This document shows positions 16,801-23,662 of a DNA stretch of 64,000 nt, piece by piece (the stretch's first letter is position 1; each line of letters starts with the position of its first letter). The notes beneath the pieces were generated by a model. It was not told the DNA's origin and did not search any database. It saw only the letters and a program-made list of their open reading frames with translations. This DNA is from DAOUJW01 sp965218945 (GTDB lineage Bacteria; Chloroflexota; Dehalococcoidia; Lucifugimonadales; UBA2985). Location: positions 620,001 through 684,000 of the forward strand of contig OZ244718.1 in assembly GCA_965218945.1 (NCBI GenBank). The letters run 5' to 3'. The position numbers and the translations under genes were made by a program.

Positions 16801-17259
16801 TCTGATGAGGCAATATCCGCCGTGTCGACCTACGACAGGTCCAGGGAACTTGCAGGTGAGAACCCGTGGCTGCGGTCCAGCAAGGACCTTGAGACGGGCA
16901 TGTTCAGCGGTGACATAACCGCTATTGAACCCGGCAAGGCCTACTTTGTGAACAGCACGGCCAGCGTAGTCGTGAAGGTGAAGCTACAGGCCGCCGGGCA
17001 ACTGCCCCCAACCATACCGGTAAGGCAGGGGTTCAACGCCATCGGCTTCTGGTCGGTGACCGGTGACAGCGATGCTGAGATTGACCTGTACTTTGGCAGC
17101 ATCGGCTGGAGTGTGGCCTACACCTACGACCCGACCCCCGGCAGGGGCTGGGAAGTAATCCGCAAGGGTGACACGGACCCGGCGGGAGACCCGCTGAGTA
17201 TAGAGGCTGGCAAGGGGTATTTGGTCTACGCGCTCTACGACTCGGTCTTGACGCCGTAG
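13813..17259 (+). CDS. Large secreted surface protein with Ig-like repeats (1148 aa)
   Basis: GTG start; residues 1-30 are a signal peptide (KIRGRFIGILAVLGLLIALVPLASAGA). The body is acidic, Thr/Val/Asp-rich and built from repeated beta-sandwich-like units, each with a phrase such as AKDEITVTVSSSENL or DTRAPTL and VTDADAGVDP; these resemble bacterial Ig/cadherin-like domains. The last 180 residues hold two copies of an 80-90-residue module: LRPGQNFVSIPG...VSTYDRS...IEPGKAYFVN and VRQGFNAIGFWS...AYTYDPT...IEAGKGYLVY. No C-terminal anchor or sorting motif is seen. Likely an S-layer or envelope protein; no known family is claimed for the whole chain. A strong terminator follows. Confidence 0.75.
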   Translation: MKIRGRFIGILAVLGLLIALVPLASAGAVAGTVTLSGGEKGQYFSDQTDDNIITIRVKDSDLTPLRMGTARLVSGSGTGLNLATYVVAGEKEMTQMFDGGLNNPLCNHDSDTDADGTGTSNERPSNDDERAMSGCDKGDAIAQNQGTALAGTDADSLADSYRFDLKKGAVARDRQSNTQDGAGVIGANDLMSVVVNGRTAEPSADGSAPSSAGTGPWFTVVEEGGTKGGGIIAVVIHALEPQDADNSVSITFKDTEFKFDSTTPLDLEETRARFGGSSFGNVNTQVTVDLVSDSVVTVASAVRDYTIISFAYDVKDSYAKDKSMVTLNSTSAGDVRLAIDETTAASDTFTAKVAVFSQDDYSKIATQVGNDANDDGSTAMDDMGVVNVDELNVTNGLSAATEAGNNRSLAARVTAAATELFGSSLSTVKASDFLDLVVTARHGDVINVVYQDASPATSVSDSARVDLEAPVVKLVGPSDNFFTNIATVTMSAEVTDADAGVDPTNIELTINSGTTGLARAAAVESPIENGYRVTAASQGTISEGKKEWFVGVKDKVGNVPVMNNPATKDVNEAPKGAAAANAATADNPFKFTVDTRAPTLASGKTGVSLKNPGVTKGTNKETEKPDQKTWVRVVFNAGDGGAPLDPATVSANDFRVDDATPLDFQINSVTHTDGTATIPKGTAVYLEVGQLDSDAQPKVELTGEVRDRAGNIRSEGRLAKANDGLAPTLTVTPSADIAKDEITVTVSSSENLRTNPVVELTETKPVKGEAIVTPSVLNVSLQIGTLTTWTGTFKNTSGQASKQYVTVTASDPAGNEAEKGIAAKEGDLVSFQVDAAAPKLKFVDAAGKDLKSNKQEEGAVWIVAEFDEDEHADDKYRKVEVTALKLMNKDSEEVITEDASVVFASEVGCDDHEADADADPVPQDKCAQRTLAIDLTPGMYNIAVTGVDQTGNEVKGNTDFEVIAAKPFELTLRPGQNFVSIPGMPMDEGGNLDTLFSDEAISAVSTYDRSRELAGENPWLRSSKDLETGMFSGDITAIEPGKAYFVNSTASVVVKVKLQAAGQLPPTIPVRQGFNAIGFWSVTGDSDAEIDLYFGSIGWSVAYTYDPTPGRGWEVIRKGDTDPAGDPLSIEAGKGYLVYALYDSVLTP

Positions 17260-17296
17260 CCTAACCCCGCAACAGCGGAACAACGGAACAAACAGA

Positions 17297-17330
17297 GCGC
17301 CCCCTCCAACCAGGAGGGGGCGCTTCTTTT
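17297..17330 (+). terminator. Intrinsic terminator of the surface-protein gene
   Basis: Perfect 11-bp stem (GCGCCCCCTCC / GGAGGGGGCGC), loop AACCA, then TTCTTTT. Confidence 0.95.
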
Positions 17331-17350
17331 ATACACGCGACCCAACAATC

Positions 17351-17402
17351 GTCATTCCCGCCCCCGTATCAAGTACGGGGCAGGCTCCGAGCGGGAATCC
17401 AG
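17351..17402. repeat. Dispersed palindromic repeat with nested hairpin
   Basis: GTCATTCCCGC and GCGGGAATCC form the outer arms; the loop carries CCCCGTATCAAGTACGGGG and GCAGGCTC. Related units occur at 46999-47043, 51739-51780 and 52570-52632. Confidence 0.6.
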
Positions 17403-17449
17403 GCGGTGCGGGGAAGGGCAGATTGCTAACTGTGTCCGCGTGGTATAGA

Positions 17450-17524
17450 CTGAAAGCGTCTGCGACTCAAGCCGTAGCACGCTTCATTGAGAAGCTTGAG
17501 GCGCTGTTGGACCGGAGATGGTAA
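17450..17524 (+). pseudogene. C-terminal remnant of a HEPN/PaREP1-like gene
   Basis: An open frame with no start reads ARFIEKLEALLDRRW then TAA, matching the ends of the intact copies (WFIEKVEALLP and RFIGKVEALLDLG). It lies immediately before the ribosome-binding site of the intact copy at 17537, so it is a truncated tandem duplicate. Confidence 0.6.
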
Positions 17525-17536
17525 GGAGGCAATGCG

Positions 17537-17899
17537 ATGGTAGATCAGATGGTGCACAGAGACCAGAGCAGGGTGTACCTGGAGCGCGCAAAAGAGGCGT
17601 TCAGCAGGGAGGATTTCCTCCAGGCCTCTGAGAAGGGATGGGGCGCGTCATCGCAGATTATCAAGACGTTGGCAGAAAGGCGCGGTTGGGAACACTGGAG
17701 TCATTGGCGATTGAGTTCAGCCGTTTCGCAGTTGGTTGAGGAGACGGGGGATGATGAGTTCAGGATCCTCTACGCCGTGGCTAACCAATTGCACAACAAC
17801 TTCTACGAGGGCCAGTTAAGCGCGACCATTGTAGAGAAGTCCCTTCAGGACGTAGAGCGCTTTATAGGGAAGGTTGAGGCGCTGCTAGACCTGGGATAG
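17537..17899 (+). CDS. HEPN/PaREP1-like small helical protein, copy 2
   Basis: 120 residues, clearly paralogous to the protein at 12388: HRDQSRVYLERAKEAFSREDFLQASEKGWGASSQIIKTLAERRGWEHWSHW and NNFYEGQLSATIVEKSLQDVERFIGKVEALL line up throughout. AAGGAGG precedes the ATG. It ends 14 bp before hisF, so the two may be co-transcribed, but nothing links it to histidine synthesis. The two copies bracket the surface-protein gene. Confidence 0.6.
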   Translation: MVDQMVHRDQSRVYLERAKEAFSREDFLQASEKGWGASSQIIKTLAERRGWEHWSHWRLSSAVSQLVEETGDDEFRILYAVANQLHNNFYEGQLSATIVEKSLQDVERFIGKVEALLDLG

Positions 17900-17913
17900 C
17901 GTCGCCATTCGCC

Positions 17914-18693
17914 ATGCTTACCAAGCGCATCATACCCTGCCTGGACGTGAACCGCGGCCGAGTGGTCAAGGGCGTTAACTTCCTGGGCCACAGGGACGCC
18001 GGCGATCCAATGGAGCTGGCGTCCTTCTACGATTCCGAGGGAGCGGATGAGCTGGTCTTCTACGACATCACGGCATCGGCGGAAGGCCGGGGAATCATGC
18101 TTGAGGTGGTGTCAAGGACAGCCGAGCAACTCTTTATTCCCCTTACGGTCGGCGGCGGACTGCGTAGTGTGCAGGACATGAGCGCGATGCTCAAAGCGGG
18201 AGCGGACAAGGTTTCCATCAACACGGCAGCCGTGGAGAACCCGGACTTGATTCGCCAGGGGGCTGAGGCGTTTGGCAGCCAGTGTATCGTGTTGGGGATG
18301 GACGCCAGATCGGTCCCCGGCAGCAAGGCGCCCAAATGGGAGGTTTACACGCACACCGGCAGCGGAGGAGGGCGTCCCAGAGGACTGGACGCCATCGAGT
18401 GGGCGGTGAAGGCCGTGGAATTGGGAGCCGGGGAGATCGTAATCAACAGCATAGACGCGGATGGCACTCAGGAGGGCTATGACCTCAGTCTTACGAGCGC
18501 CCTTTCGGAGGCGGTCAATGTGCCGATAGTTGCCAGCGGTGGCGCCGGTACACTGGAGCACATGTACCAGGTGGCCTCGGAGGGCAAGGCAGACGCCATA
18601 CTCGCAGCCAGCATCTTTCATTTCGGGACCTACCGCATATCCCAGGCCAAGGAGTACCTGGCCGAGCGTGGCGTTCCCGTCCGTTTAGCATGA
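17914..18693 (+). CDS. hisF: Imidazole glycerol phosphate synthase subunit HisF
   Basis: Cyclase subunit that, with HisH, joins ammonia and PRFAR to give imidazole glycerol phosphate and AICAR in histidine synthesis. 259 residues, TIM barrel. IIPCLDVNRGRVVKGVNF holds catalytic Asp11; the second Asp lies in the VLGMDAR strand; phosphate loops VGGGLRS and ASGGAGT are present. Only hisF and hisIE of the pathway are in this window; hisG, hisA, hisB and hisH must lie elsewhere. Confidence 0.96.
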   Translation: MLTKRIIPCLDVNRGRVVKGVNFLGHRDAGDPMELASFYDSEGADELVFYDITASAEGRGIMLEVVSRTAEQLFIPLTVGGGLRSVQDMSAMLKAGADKVSINTAAVENPDLIRQGAEAFGSQCIVLGMDARSVPGSKAPKWEVYTHTGSGGGRPRGLDAIEWAVKAVELGAGEIVINSIDADGTQEGYDLSLTSALSEAVNVPIVASGGAGTLEHMYQVASEGKADAILAASIFHFGTYRISQAKEYLAERGVPVRLA

Positions 18694-18700
18694 GGCTGCC

Positions 18701-19429
18701 ATGACACTGAAGGCCATTATCCTGGACGTGTACAATACACTCTTCCGCAATGATACCTCCTGCTGGATCGACACCTTCAGGGGCATATGCAATTCCCAGG
18801 GCCTTCCCATCGCGCCCGATGACCTGTATTCCCAATGGAAATCCATTGAGGTGCGGTTCCGCCAGACGAGGACCAACATGGAGAACCCGGAGCTGTCGCC
18901 CCCGTTTTCGACATACCAGTCTGCCTGGCAGCAGGCGTTTGTAGACACATTCGCTATGCTCGACATGAAGGGTAACGCGGACGAAGCGGCCCAGATGTCG
19001 GTGGACGGCCTGGCGGCGAGAGAGCCATTCGAGGACACGTTCCAGTTTCTGGAGTATGTGAGGGCCCACTGGAAGGTGGGTGTGCTTACCAACGCCGACA
19101 ACGGCTCTGTCATCCCGCTCTTCGAACGCTACAACCTGTCCTTCGACGCCCTGGTGACGTCGCAGATGGCCGGGGCGTACAAGCCCGACCCAAGGATATT
19201 CTTGCGTGTTCTTGAAGAGACGGGAGTATCGCCAGGGGAAGCCCTCTACGTTGGGGACACCCTGCTTGACGACATACACGGTGCCAATCTCGTGGGAATG
19301 CAGACCGCGTGGATCAATCATAGCGGGGCTGAGAGAGACCCACAGCTTCTTCCCCCGGACTACGAGGTCACTGGATTGGATGAACTGGCTGACAAACTGA
19401 GATCCTGGAGAGAGGTCGACACGCAATGA
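18701..19429 (+). CDS. HAD-superfamily hydrolase (haloacid dehalogenase-like)
   Basis: 242 residues. Motif I is ILDVYNTLF: nucleophile Asp with Tyr at the +2 position, as in haloacid-dehalogenase-type members rather than phosphatases with DxD. Motif II is VLTNADNG, motif III Lys lies in AGAYKPDPRIF, motif IV is VGDTLLDDIHGA. It sits between hisF and hisIE and overlaps hisIE by four bases (ATGA). A histidinol-phosphate phosphatase role is an attractive guess from the operon but not shown by sequence. Confidence 0.8.
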   Translation: MTLKAIILDVYNTLFRNDTSCWIDTFRGICNSQGLPIAPDDLYSQWKSIEVRFRQTRTNMENPELSPPFSTYQSAWQQAFVDTFAMLDMKGNADEAAQMSVDGLAAREPFEDTFQFLEYVRAHWKVGVLTNADNGSVIPLFERYNLSFDALVTSQMAGAYKPDPRIFLRVLEETGVSPGEALYVGDTLLDDIHGANLVGMQTAWINHSGAERDPQLLPPDYEVTGLDELADKLRSWREVDTQ

Positions 19430-20040
19430 TAAGACTAGACGGCAGGGGACTTGTGCCAGCCATTGTTCAGGACGCCAACACAGGCCAAGTGCTAATGCTG
19501 GGCTACATGAATCCCGCATCCATTAAGCGCACGATGGAAGGGGGCCAGGTCTGGTTCTATAGCCGCAGCCGCGAGGAGCTGTGGCAGAAGGGTGAGACGT
19601 CCGGCAATTACCTGACCTTCAAAGAGGCCCACGTGGACTGTGACGGCGATACCATCCTCCTAAAGGTGGACCCGACGGGGCCAACCTGCCACACGGGAAA
19701 TCAGTCCTGCTTCTTCCAGCCGGTTGAGGACAGTCCCCAGTACCAGCAGGCCGATAAGGGGTCCGGGATACTTGAAGACTTGTTCGCTACCATCCAGGAA
19801 CGGAAGCTCGACAGGCCCGCCGATAGCTATACAGTTAAGCTGCTGGACGGCGGTGTAACGCGGATAGCGCAGAAGGTCATCGAGGAGGCGGGAGAGTCTG
19901 CGCTGGCCGCGGCCACGGGCGATAAAGAGGAGTTGACCAAGGAGTTGGCCGATCTCCTGTACCATACACTGGTGCTGCTGTCAGCCTCGGACATGGGACC
20001 GGAGGAGGTGTGGGCTGAGCTGCGAAACAGGCGGGGCTAG
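19426..20040 (+). CDS. hisIE: Bifunctional phosphoribosyl-AMP cyclohydrolase / phosphoribosyl-ATP pyrophosphatase HisIE
   Basis: Steps 2 and 3 of histidine synthesis in one chain. 204 residues. HisI domain (about 1-115) with VLMLGYMN, the zinc-binding HVDCDGDTILLKVDPTGPTCHTG and SCF; HisE domain (about 120-204) with KVIEEAGESALAA and ELADLLYHTLVLL. It overlaps the HAD gene by ATGA. Clear assignment. Confidence 0.96.
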   Translation: MIRLDGRGLVPAIVQDANTGQVLMLGYMNPASIKRTMEGGQVWFYSRSREELWQKGETSGNYLTFKEAHVDCDGDTILLKVDPTGPTCHTGNQSCFFQPVEDSPQYQQADKGSGILEDLFATIQERKLDRPADSYTVKLLDGGVTRIAQKVIEEAGESALAAATGDKEELTKELADLLYHTLVLLSASDMGPEEVWAELRNRRG

Positions 20041-20077
20041 GCGAGAGCCTGGGTCCATCTATAGCTGGACGGTAAGT

Positions 20078-21007
20078 CTACGCCTCCGCGCCTGAGGAGA
20101 GTGCGCCGTCTTCTCCCTGGTCGGGTTCTTCCTCCACCATACCGCTGTCAACGGCTATGGCGTGCTTCATGGCGCGGATGGCCACCTCTATCTGCTCGTC
20201 GTCCGGCTGGCGAGTGGTGAGCCTTTGGAGGGCCAGGCTGGGGTAGACTATGCCCTTCACCAGGACGTTCCCTGCGTGAGCGCCGCTGAAGCGGATAACC
20301 TCGTAGCTTATGGCGGCGATGATAGGAACGAGAACGACCCGCGACGCTATGCTGACGGGCAGGGATGGCCTCCCCAGGAAGGTGAAGACGGCGATGGCTA
20401 CGACCATGACCACCAGGAGGAAGGCCGTGCCGCAGCGGTTGTGGGCCGTCGGATAGCGTCGCACTGCCTCCACTTCCAGTGGGTCGTTGCGTTCGTGGGC
20501 GTGGACTGTCATGTGCTCCGCGCCGTGGTAGGCAAAAACCCGTCTTATGTCCGGCATAAGCCCAATCAGGAGAATATAGGCCAGGAACATAGCAAGCCGG
20601 AGCAGGCCCTCGACCAGATTGCTCGCCGCATCTGAGGCTATCAGGTTATCCAGGGAGCGAATGGCCAGTAGAGGCGCTATAAAGAAGAGTCCGATTCCCA
20701 CACCCAGGGACACGGTCAGCATTATGCCCATAGACCACCCGGACAGCTCCTTGCCCTCTTCTTCCAGGGCGATGTTGGCCGAAGCGCTCAGGGCCTTCAT
20801 GCCGATTACGAGCGTCTCTATGAGTACAATGACGCCTCGAATCAGGGGTATGTTCCTGAGGCGACCGGTGTAGAAGGTGCTCAAGCGGGAAGATTGGGTG
20901 GCAATCTCCCCGTTGGGTCTGCGGACGGCCAGGGAGTAGTGATCCCTTCCGCGGATCATCACTCCTTCTATTACCGCCTGACCTCCGTAGCTGATCCGCT
21001 TTTCCAT
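20078..21007 (-). CDS. DUF1385 (YqhQ-like) membrane protein
   Basis: 309 residues from ATG 21007; a longer frame would run back across the rpmE terminator and is rejected. N-terminus ISYGGQAVIEGVMIRGRDHYSLAVRRPNG is the DUF1385 signature. Several membrane segments follow (about 100-170 and 205-250) and the motif FAYHGAEHMTVHAHE is conserved. Function unknown. The rpmE-DUF1385 neighbourhood recurs in Gram-positives and Chloroflexota. Confidence 0.88.
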   Translation of the reverse strand: MEKRISYGGQAVIEGVMIRGRDHYSLAVRRPNGEIATQSSRLSTFYTGRLRNIPLIRGVIVLIETLVIGMKALSASANIALEEEGKELSGWSMGIMLTVSLGVGIGLFFIAPLLAIRSLDNLIASDAASNLVEGLLRLAMFLAYILLIGLMPDIRRVFAYHGAEHMTVHAHERNDPLEVEAVRRYPTAHNRCGTAFLLVVMVVAIAVFTFLGRPSLPVSIASRVVLVPIIAAISYEVIRFSGAHAGNVLVKGIVYPSLALQRLTTRQPDDEQIEVAIRAMKHAIAVDSGMVEEEPDQGEDGALSSGAEA

Positions 21008-21044
21008 GGGTCGCGGTGTTCCTCTGAACGGTGTAGTTAGGTCA

Positions 21045-21085
21045 AGAAATAAAACAAGGGGCGGACTCGCCATCCATGCCCCTTG
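21045..21085 (-). terminator. Intrinsic terminator of the rplU-rpmA-rpmE operon
   Basis: Minus strand: CAAGGGGC, a 15-nt loop, GCCCCTTG, then TTTTATTTCT. Confidence 0.9.
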
Positions 21086-21112
21086 CTCTCAGACTGGGTC
21101 TTGAATCCGCGC

Positions 21113-21316
21113 TTACTTCAGGTTGAAGCGCCTCTTCATGCGCTCAACGCGGCCCTCGGTGTCGACGATGCGCTGCTCGCCGGTGAAGAACGGGTGGCAC
21201 TGGCTGCATATCTCAACACGAAGAGACGGTTGGGTGGCGCCCGCTACGAAAGTGTTGCCGCACGAGCAGACCACCTGGGCGTCGGGGTAGTACTTTGGAT
21301 GAATATCTGCCTTCAA
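21113..21316 (-). CDS. rpmE: 50S ribosomal protein L31 (zinc-binding type)
   Basis: 67 residues, MKADIHPKYYPDAQVVCSCG. Four Cys at about 17, 19, 37 and 40 mark the C+ zinc-binding form rather than the zinc-free paralogue. Last gene of the rplU operon, followed by a strong terminator. Confidence 0.96.
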   Translation of the reverse strand: MKADIHPKYYPDAQVVCSCGNTFVAGATQPSLRVEICSQCHPFFTGEQRIVDTEGRVERMKRRFNLK

Positions 21317-21332
21317 GAGATCTCTCCTGGCT

Positions 21333-21593
21333 TCAGGTTACAACGGGGTATACGCTGGCCTGTTTTCGGTACTTGGTGGCAAACTCGAACTTCACGCGGC
21401 CGTTCGTGAGGGCGAAAAGGGTATGGTCGCGTCCCACTCCCACGTTGTTCCCAGACCTAATCCGGGTGCCACGTTGCCTCACAATGATGGTCCCGGCCGT
21501 CACAACCTGGCCGTCGTACCTCTTGACGCCCAGTCGCTGAGAGTTGCTGTCCCTGCCGTTTCTGCTACTTCCTCCGCCTTTTTTATGGGCCAT
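21333..21593 (-). CDS. rpmA: 50S ribosomal protein L27
   Basis: 86 residues, MAHKKGGGSSRNGRDSNSQRLGVK. The mature N-terminal tail that reaches the peptidyl-transferase centre is present directly at the start, so there is no cleavable leader as in Firmicutes. Middle gene of the L21-L27-L31 operon. Confidence 0.97.
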   Translation of the reverse strand: MAHKKGGGSSRNGRDSNSQRLGVKRYDGQVVTAGTIIVRQRGTRIRSGNNVGVGRDHTLFALTNGRVKFEFATKYRKQASVYPVVT

Positions 21594-21625
21594 CTTGAGT
21601 CACCTCACTGGATCTGGTCTTGCGC

Positions 21626-21961
21626 CTAGGGGGCAGGAGCGGTCTGCCCATCTACGATCTCCGTGACCTTCAGCTCTGTGTACAACTGCCGATGGCCCCG
21701 CTTGCGCTTGTACCTGATCTTGTTCTTGAATTTGAACACCAATATCTTTGGAGCCTTCCCCTGCCCGACCACCTGCGCCTTTACAAGAGCGCCCTCCACC
21801 AGGGGGTGTCCCACCTTTACGTTGCCGTCCTTGGCAACAAGAAGAACCCTGTCCAGCTCCAGAAGCTCATCCTCTTCAACAGGCAGTTTCTCCACCTTCA
21901 GAGTGTCCCCTGGGTGGACCGTGTACTGCTTGCCGCCAGTTACAATAACAGCGTATTCCAT
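21626..21961 (-). CDS. rplU: 50S ribosomal protein L21
   Basis: 111 residues, MEYAVIVTGGKQYTVHPGDTLKVEKL, ending in the basic KNKIRYKRKRGHRQLYTELKVTEI. First gene of the operon. Its ATG lies only a few bases after the predicted transcription start (promoter at 21972-22000), so the mRNA may be nearly leaderless. Confidence 0.96.
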   Translation of the reverse strand: MEYAVIVTGGKQYTVHPGDTLKVEKLPVEEDELLELDRVLLVAKDGNVKVGHPLVEGALVKAQVVGQGKAPKILVFKFKNKIRYKRKRGHRQLYTELKVTEIVDGQTAPAP

Positions 21962-21971
21962 AACCTGATGA

Positions 21972-22000
21972 AGTTTAGACTAAACAGGTGAGTATGTCAA
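21972..22000 (-). promoter_or_regulatory. Promoter of the rplU-rpmA-rpmE operon
   Basis: Minus strand: -35 TTGACA (21995-22000), 17-bp spacer, -10 TAAACT (21972-21977). Only about ten bases separate the -10 from the rplU ATG at 21961. It begins about 20 bp beyond the distal repeat of the array. Confidence 0.75.
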
Positions 22001-22020
22001 ATTTTGGGTCGCCTAATTTG

Positions 22021-22171
22021 CAAGCCTCCCTGCGCGTACGGGGCAACCACAACCACGGCCGCCCCTTCCTGTGGCTGATGCCAAGCCTCCCTGCGCGTAC
22101 GGGGCAACCATCATGGCCGCCTGTGGAGACCAGCGCGACTGGCAAGCCTCCCTGCGCGTACGGGGCAATCC
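22021..22171 (-). CRISPR. Three-unit repeat-spacer array next to TnpB
   Basis: Repeats at 22021-22049, 22082-22110 and 22143-22171 (29 bp). The first two are identical; the third, nearest tnpB, differs in the last three positions. They are separated by two unrelated 32-bp spacers, giving an exact 61-bp period. On the plus strand the repeat begins CAAGCCTCCCTGCGCG and continues TACGGGGCAACCA. On the tnpB strand it reads GCCCC, loop, GGGAGGC, then TTG. A 29/32 geometry and a 6-4-6 hairpin plan fit a type I-E CRISPR, but the sequence also resembles the terminal hairpin of IS605-type right ends. No cas gene is in the window. Strand assignment follows tnpB and is tentative. Confidence 0.75.
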
Positions 22172-23623
22172 CTTCGCGCTGTGCTCACGGTCCCCCTTCA
22201 TACGCGTCAGTTAAAGTTCCTGTTTCGTCGGCGACACCTTCACCAGCGTGCCTTAGCCGCCGGCTACCTGCGTTGGCCTCCACAGGCATCACATACGGAG
22301 AGCTTCCCCGTAGGAGCGTACCCTGCTCAAGGATTTCCAAAGTCTTATTGTATATGTTCTGGGCAGCGTTCTCGTCCCGGTCGTGGACCGTCCCACAGGA
22401 CGGGCATACCCAACGCTCGCGGGACCCCAGGTACTGGTAGGGCGTACCACAGTCGGCGCACAACTTGGAGGAAGGGAAGAACCGGTCAACCTGTACGTGG
22501 ACGCCGCCGCGCCACTCCGTCTTGTAGGCTATCTGGCGCAGTATCTCGCCCATACCAACGTCTGCCAGCGCCCGCGCGTTGCGCCCCTTTATCATCCCCT
22601 TAACGTGCAGGTCTTCTGTACCCACAACGCCGTACTTCCGCGTCAGCTCGTTGGTCAAGTCGTTCTGGTGGTAAGCTCGAATGTCCGCAACCCTTTTGCC
22701 GATGCGGGCAACCCGCGCGCTGGCTTTCCTGAAACCAATAGTGCGCTCCAGCACGCGCCCCTTGTTGTCCCGCTTCCCGCGCCGCGCAAGTTTGCGATTC
22801 CACCGTCGCAAGCGGCGTAGGGCACCCTTCAACGGAGCGGGATTCTCATAAGTCCTGTGCTCCACCCCGTCATACGTGGCCGCCAGTTTGCGGCTGCCGA
22901 GGTCCACGCCGACCACACCCACTTGGTTCTCGTGAACGGGCGGAGTGAACCCAGACTCCTCAAACAGCAGTACCGCATACCACTTGCCGGCCTTCTCGCG
23001 CACGGTTACGCGCTTTATACGCACATCCTCCGTAATCTTCCACCGCACAGCCTCACGGCATCTGACCCAACCGATTGTGGTAAGCCGTATCGTCTTCCGG
23101 GCCTTTACCGGAGCGTGGGCAAGAGGAAGACTATCCGCCGCGACAAAGGCAAGGCCGGACTTACGCGACTTGAATACAGGATGTCCTGCCGGGATTTTCT
23201 TGTTCCACCAGTTGTTGAAGGCCCGCTTCAAGTCCTCAACAATAGCCCATTTAGCAACGGTGGCAGATACCTCGTACAACCACGGTTTCTCGTCCCGCGC
23301 GGCCTTTTTGTATACGCCCCATGCCATCCAGGCTTCATTATTTTTCGGCTTAGACTTGCAACTCTTTCTAAGTTCGGCGTCACCGGAGCCGCAATCGGCG
23401 CATTCCGCTTTATGCGTTTCCCATTGCTTATTGCGCCACTCCAGACCCCAATTGTAGGCGAATCGCCTGATGCCCGCAGCGCGGCGGAAATACTGCTCTT
23501 GTTCCCTGGTAGGGAGCAGTTGTATTATGTGCGCCTTACGTCTGACCGTATCTATCATCGCTCACTCGTTGCGCCGCGCCAGCAATACTTTTATGATAAT
23601 CCCGTCTGAAGGCGGGCAGTCAA
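22172..23623 (-). mobile_element. IS200/IS605 (IS1341-type) element carrying only tnpB
   Basis: Upstream of tnpB on its own strand is a left-end-like hairpin at 23601-23616 (CCCGTC-TGAA-GGCGGG on the plus strand) and next to it TTGAC (minus strand of 23619-23623), the kind of target-adjacent pentamer used by this family. No tnpA is present, so movement would need a transposase in trans. The right end is uncertain: it may stop near 22170 or include one or more of the repeats down to 22020. Confidence 0.6.
22185..23558 (-). CDS. tnpB: TnpB RNA-guided nuclease (IS605 OrfB family)
   Basis: 457 residues. N-terminal helix-turn-helix region (YFRRAAGIRRFAYNWGLEWR), then a split RuvC domain with all catalytic acids: Asp219 in VVGVDLGSRKLA, Glu315 in VGTEDLHVKGM, Asp395 in HDRDENAAQN. 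Zinc ribbon CADC (367-370) and CPSC (385-388). A Cys-bearing stretch at 53-67 (CADCGSGDAELRKSC) is unusual. TnpB proteins are guided by an omega-RNA made from the gene's 3' end and flank; here that flank is the repeat array, 13 bp after the stop. All key residues are intact, so the protein is probably active. Confidence 0.93.
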   Translation of the reverse strand: MIDTVRRKAHIIQLLPTREQEQYFRRAAGIRRFAYNWGLEWRNKQWETHKAECADCGSGDAELRKSCKSKPKNNEAWMAWGVYKKAARDEKPWLYEVSATVAKWAIVEDLKRAFNNWWNKKIPAGHPVFKSRKSGLAFVAADSLPLAHAPVKARKTIRLTTIGWVRCREAVRWKITEDVRIKRVTVREKAGKWYAVLLFEESGFTPPVHENQVGVVGVDLGSRKLAATYDGVEHRTYENPAPLKGALRRLRRWNRKLARRGKRDNKGRVLERTIGFRKASARVARIGKRVADIRAYHQNDLTNELTRKYGVVGTEDLHVKGMIKGRNARALADVGMGEILRQIAYKTEWRGGVHVQVDRFFPSSKLCADCGTPYQYLGSRERWVCPSCGTVHDRDENAAQNIYNKTLEILEQGTLLRGSSPYVMPVEANAGSRRLRHAGEGVADETGTLTDAYEGGP

Positions 23624-23662
23624 GAGGCAGATGAGGAAAAACAAACAGAGTTCCGCCGCCGC

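Noticed and set aside
21008..21073. Longer N-terminus for the DUF1385 protein
   Set aside because: The extra 22 codons overlap the terminator of the rpmE operon and have no family match; ATG 21007 directly precedes the conserved ISYGGQAV.
22021..22171. A complete CRISPR-Cas system
   Set aside because: Only three repeats are present and no cas1, cas2, cas3 or Cascade gene lies in the window; I therefore call only a repeat-spacer array and discuss TnpB separately.
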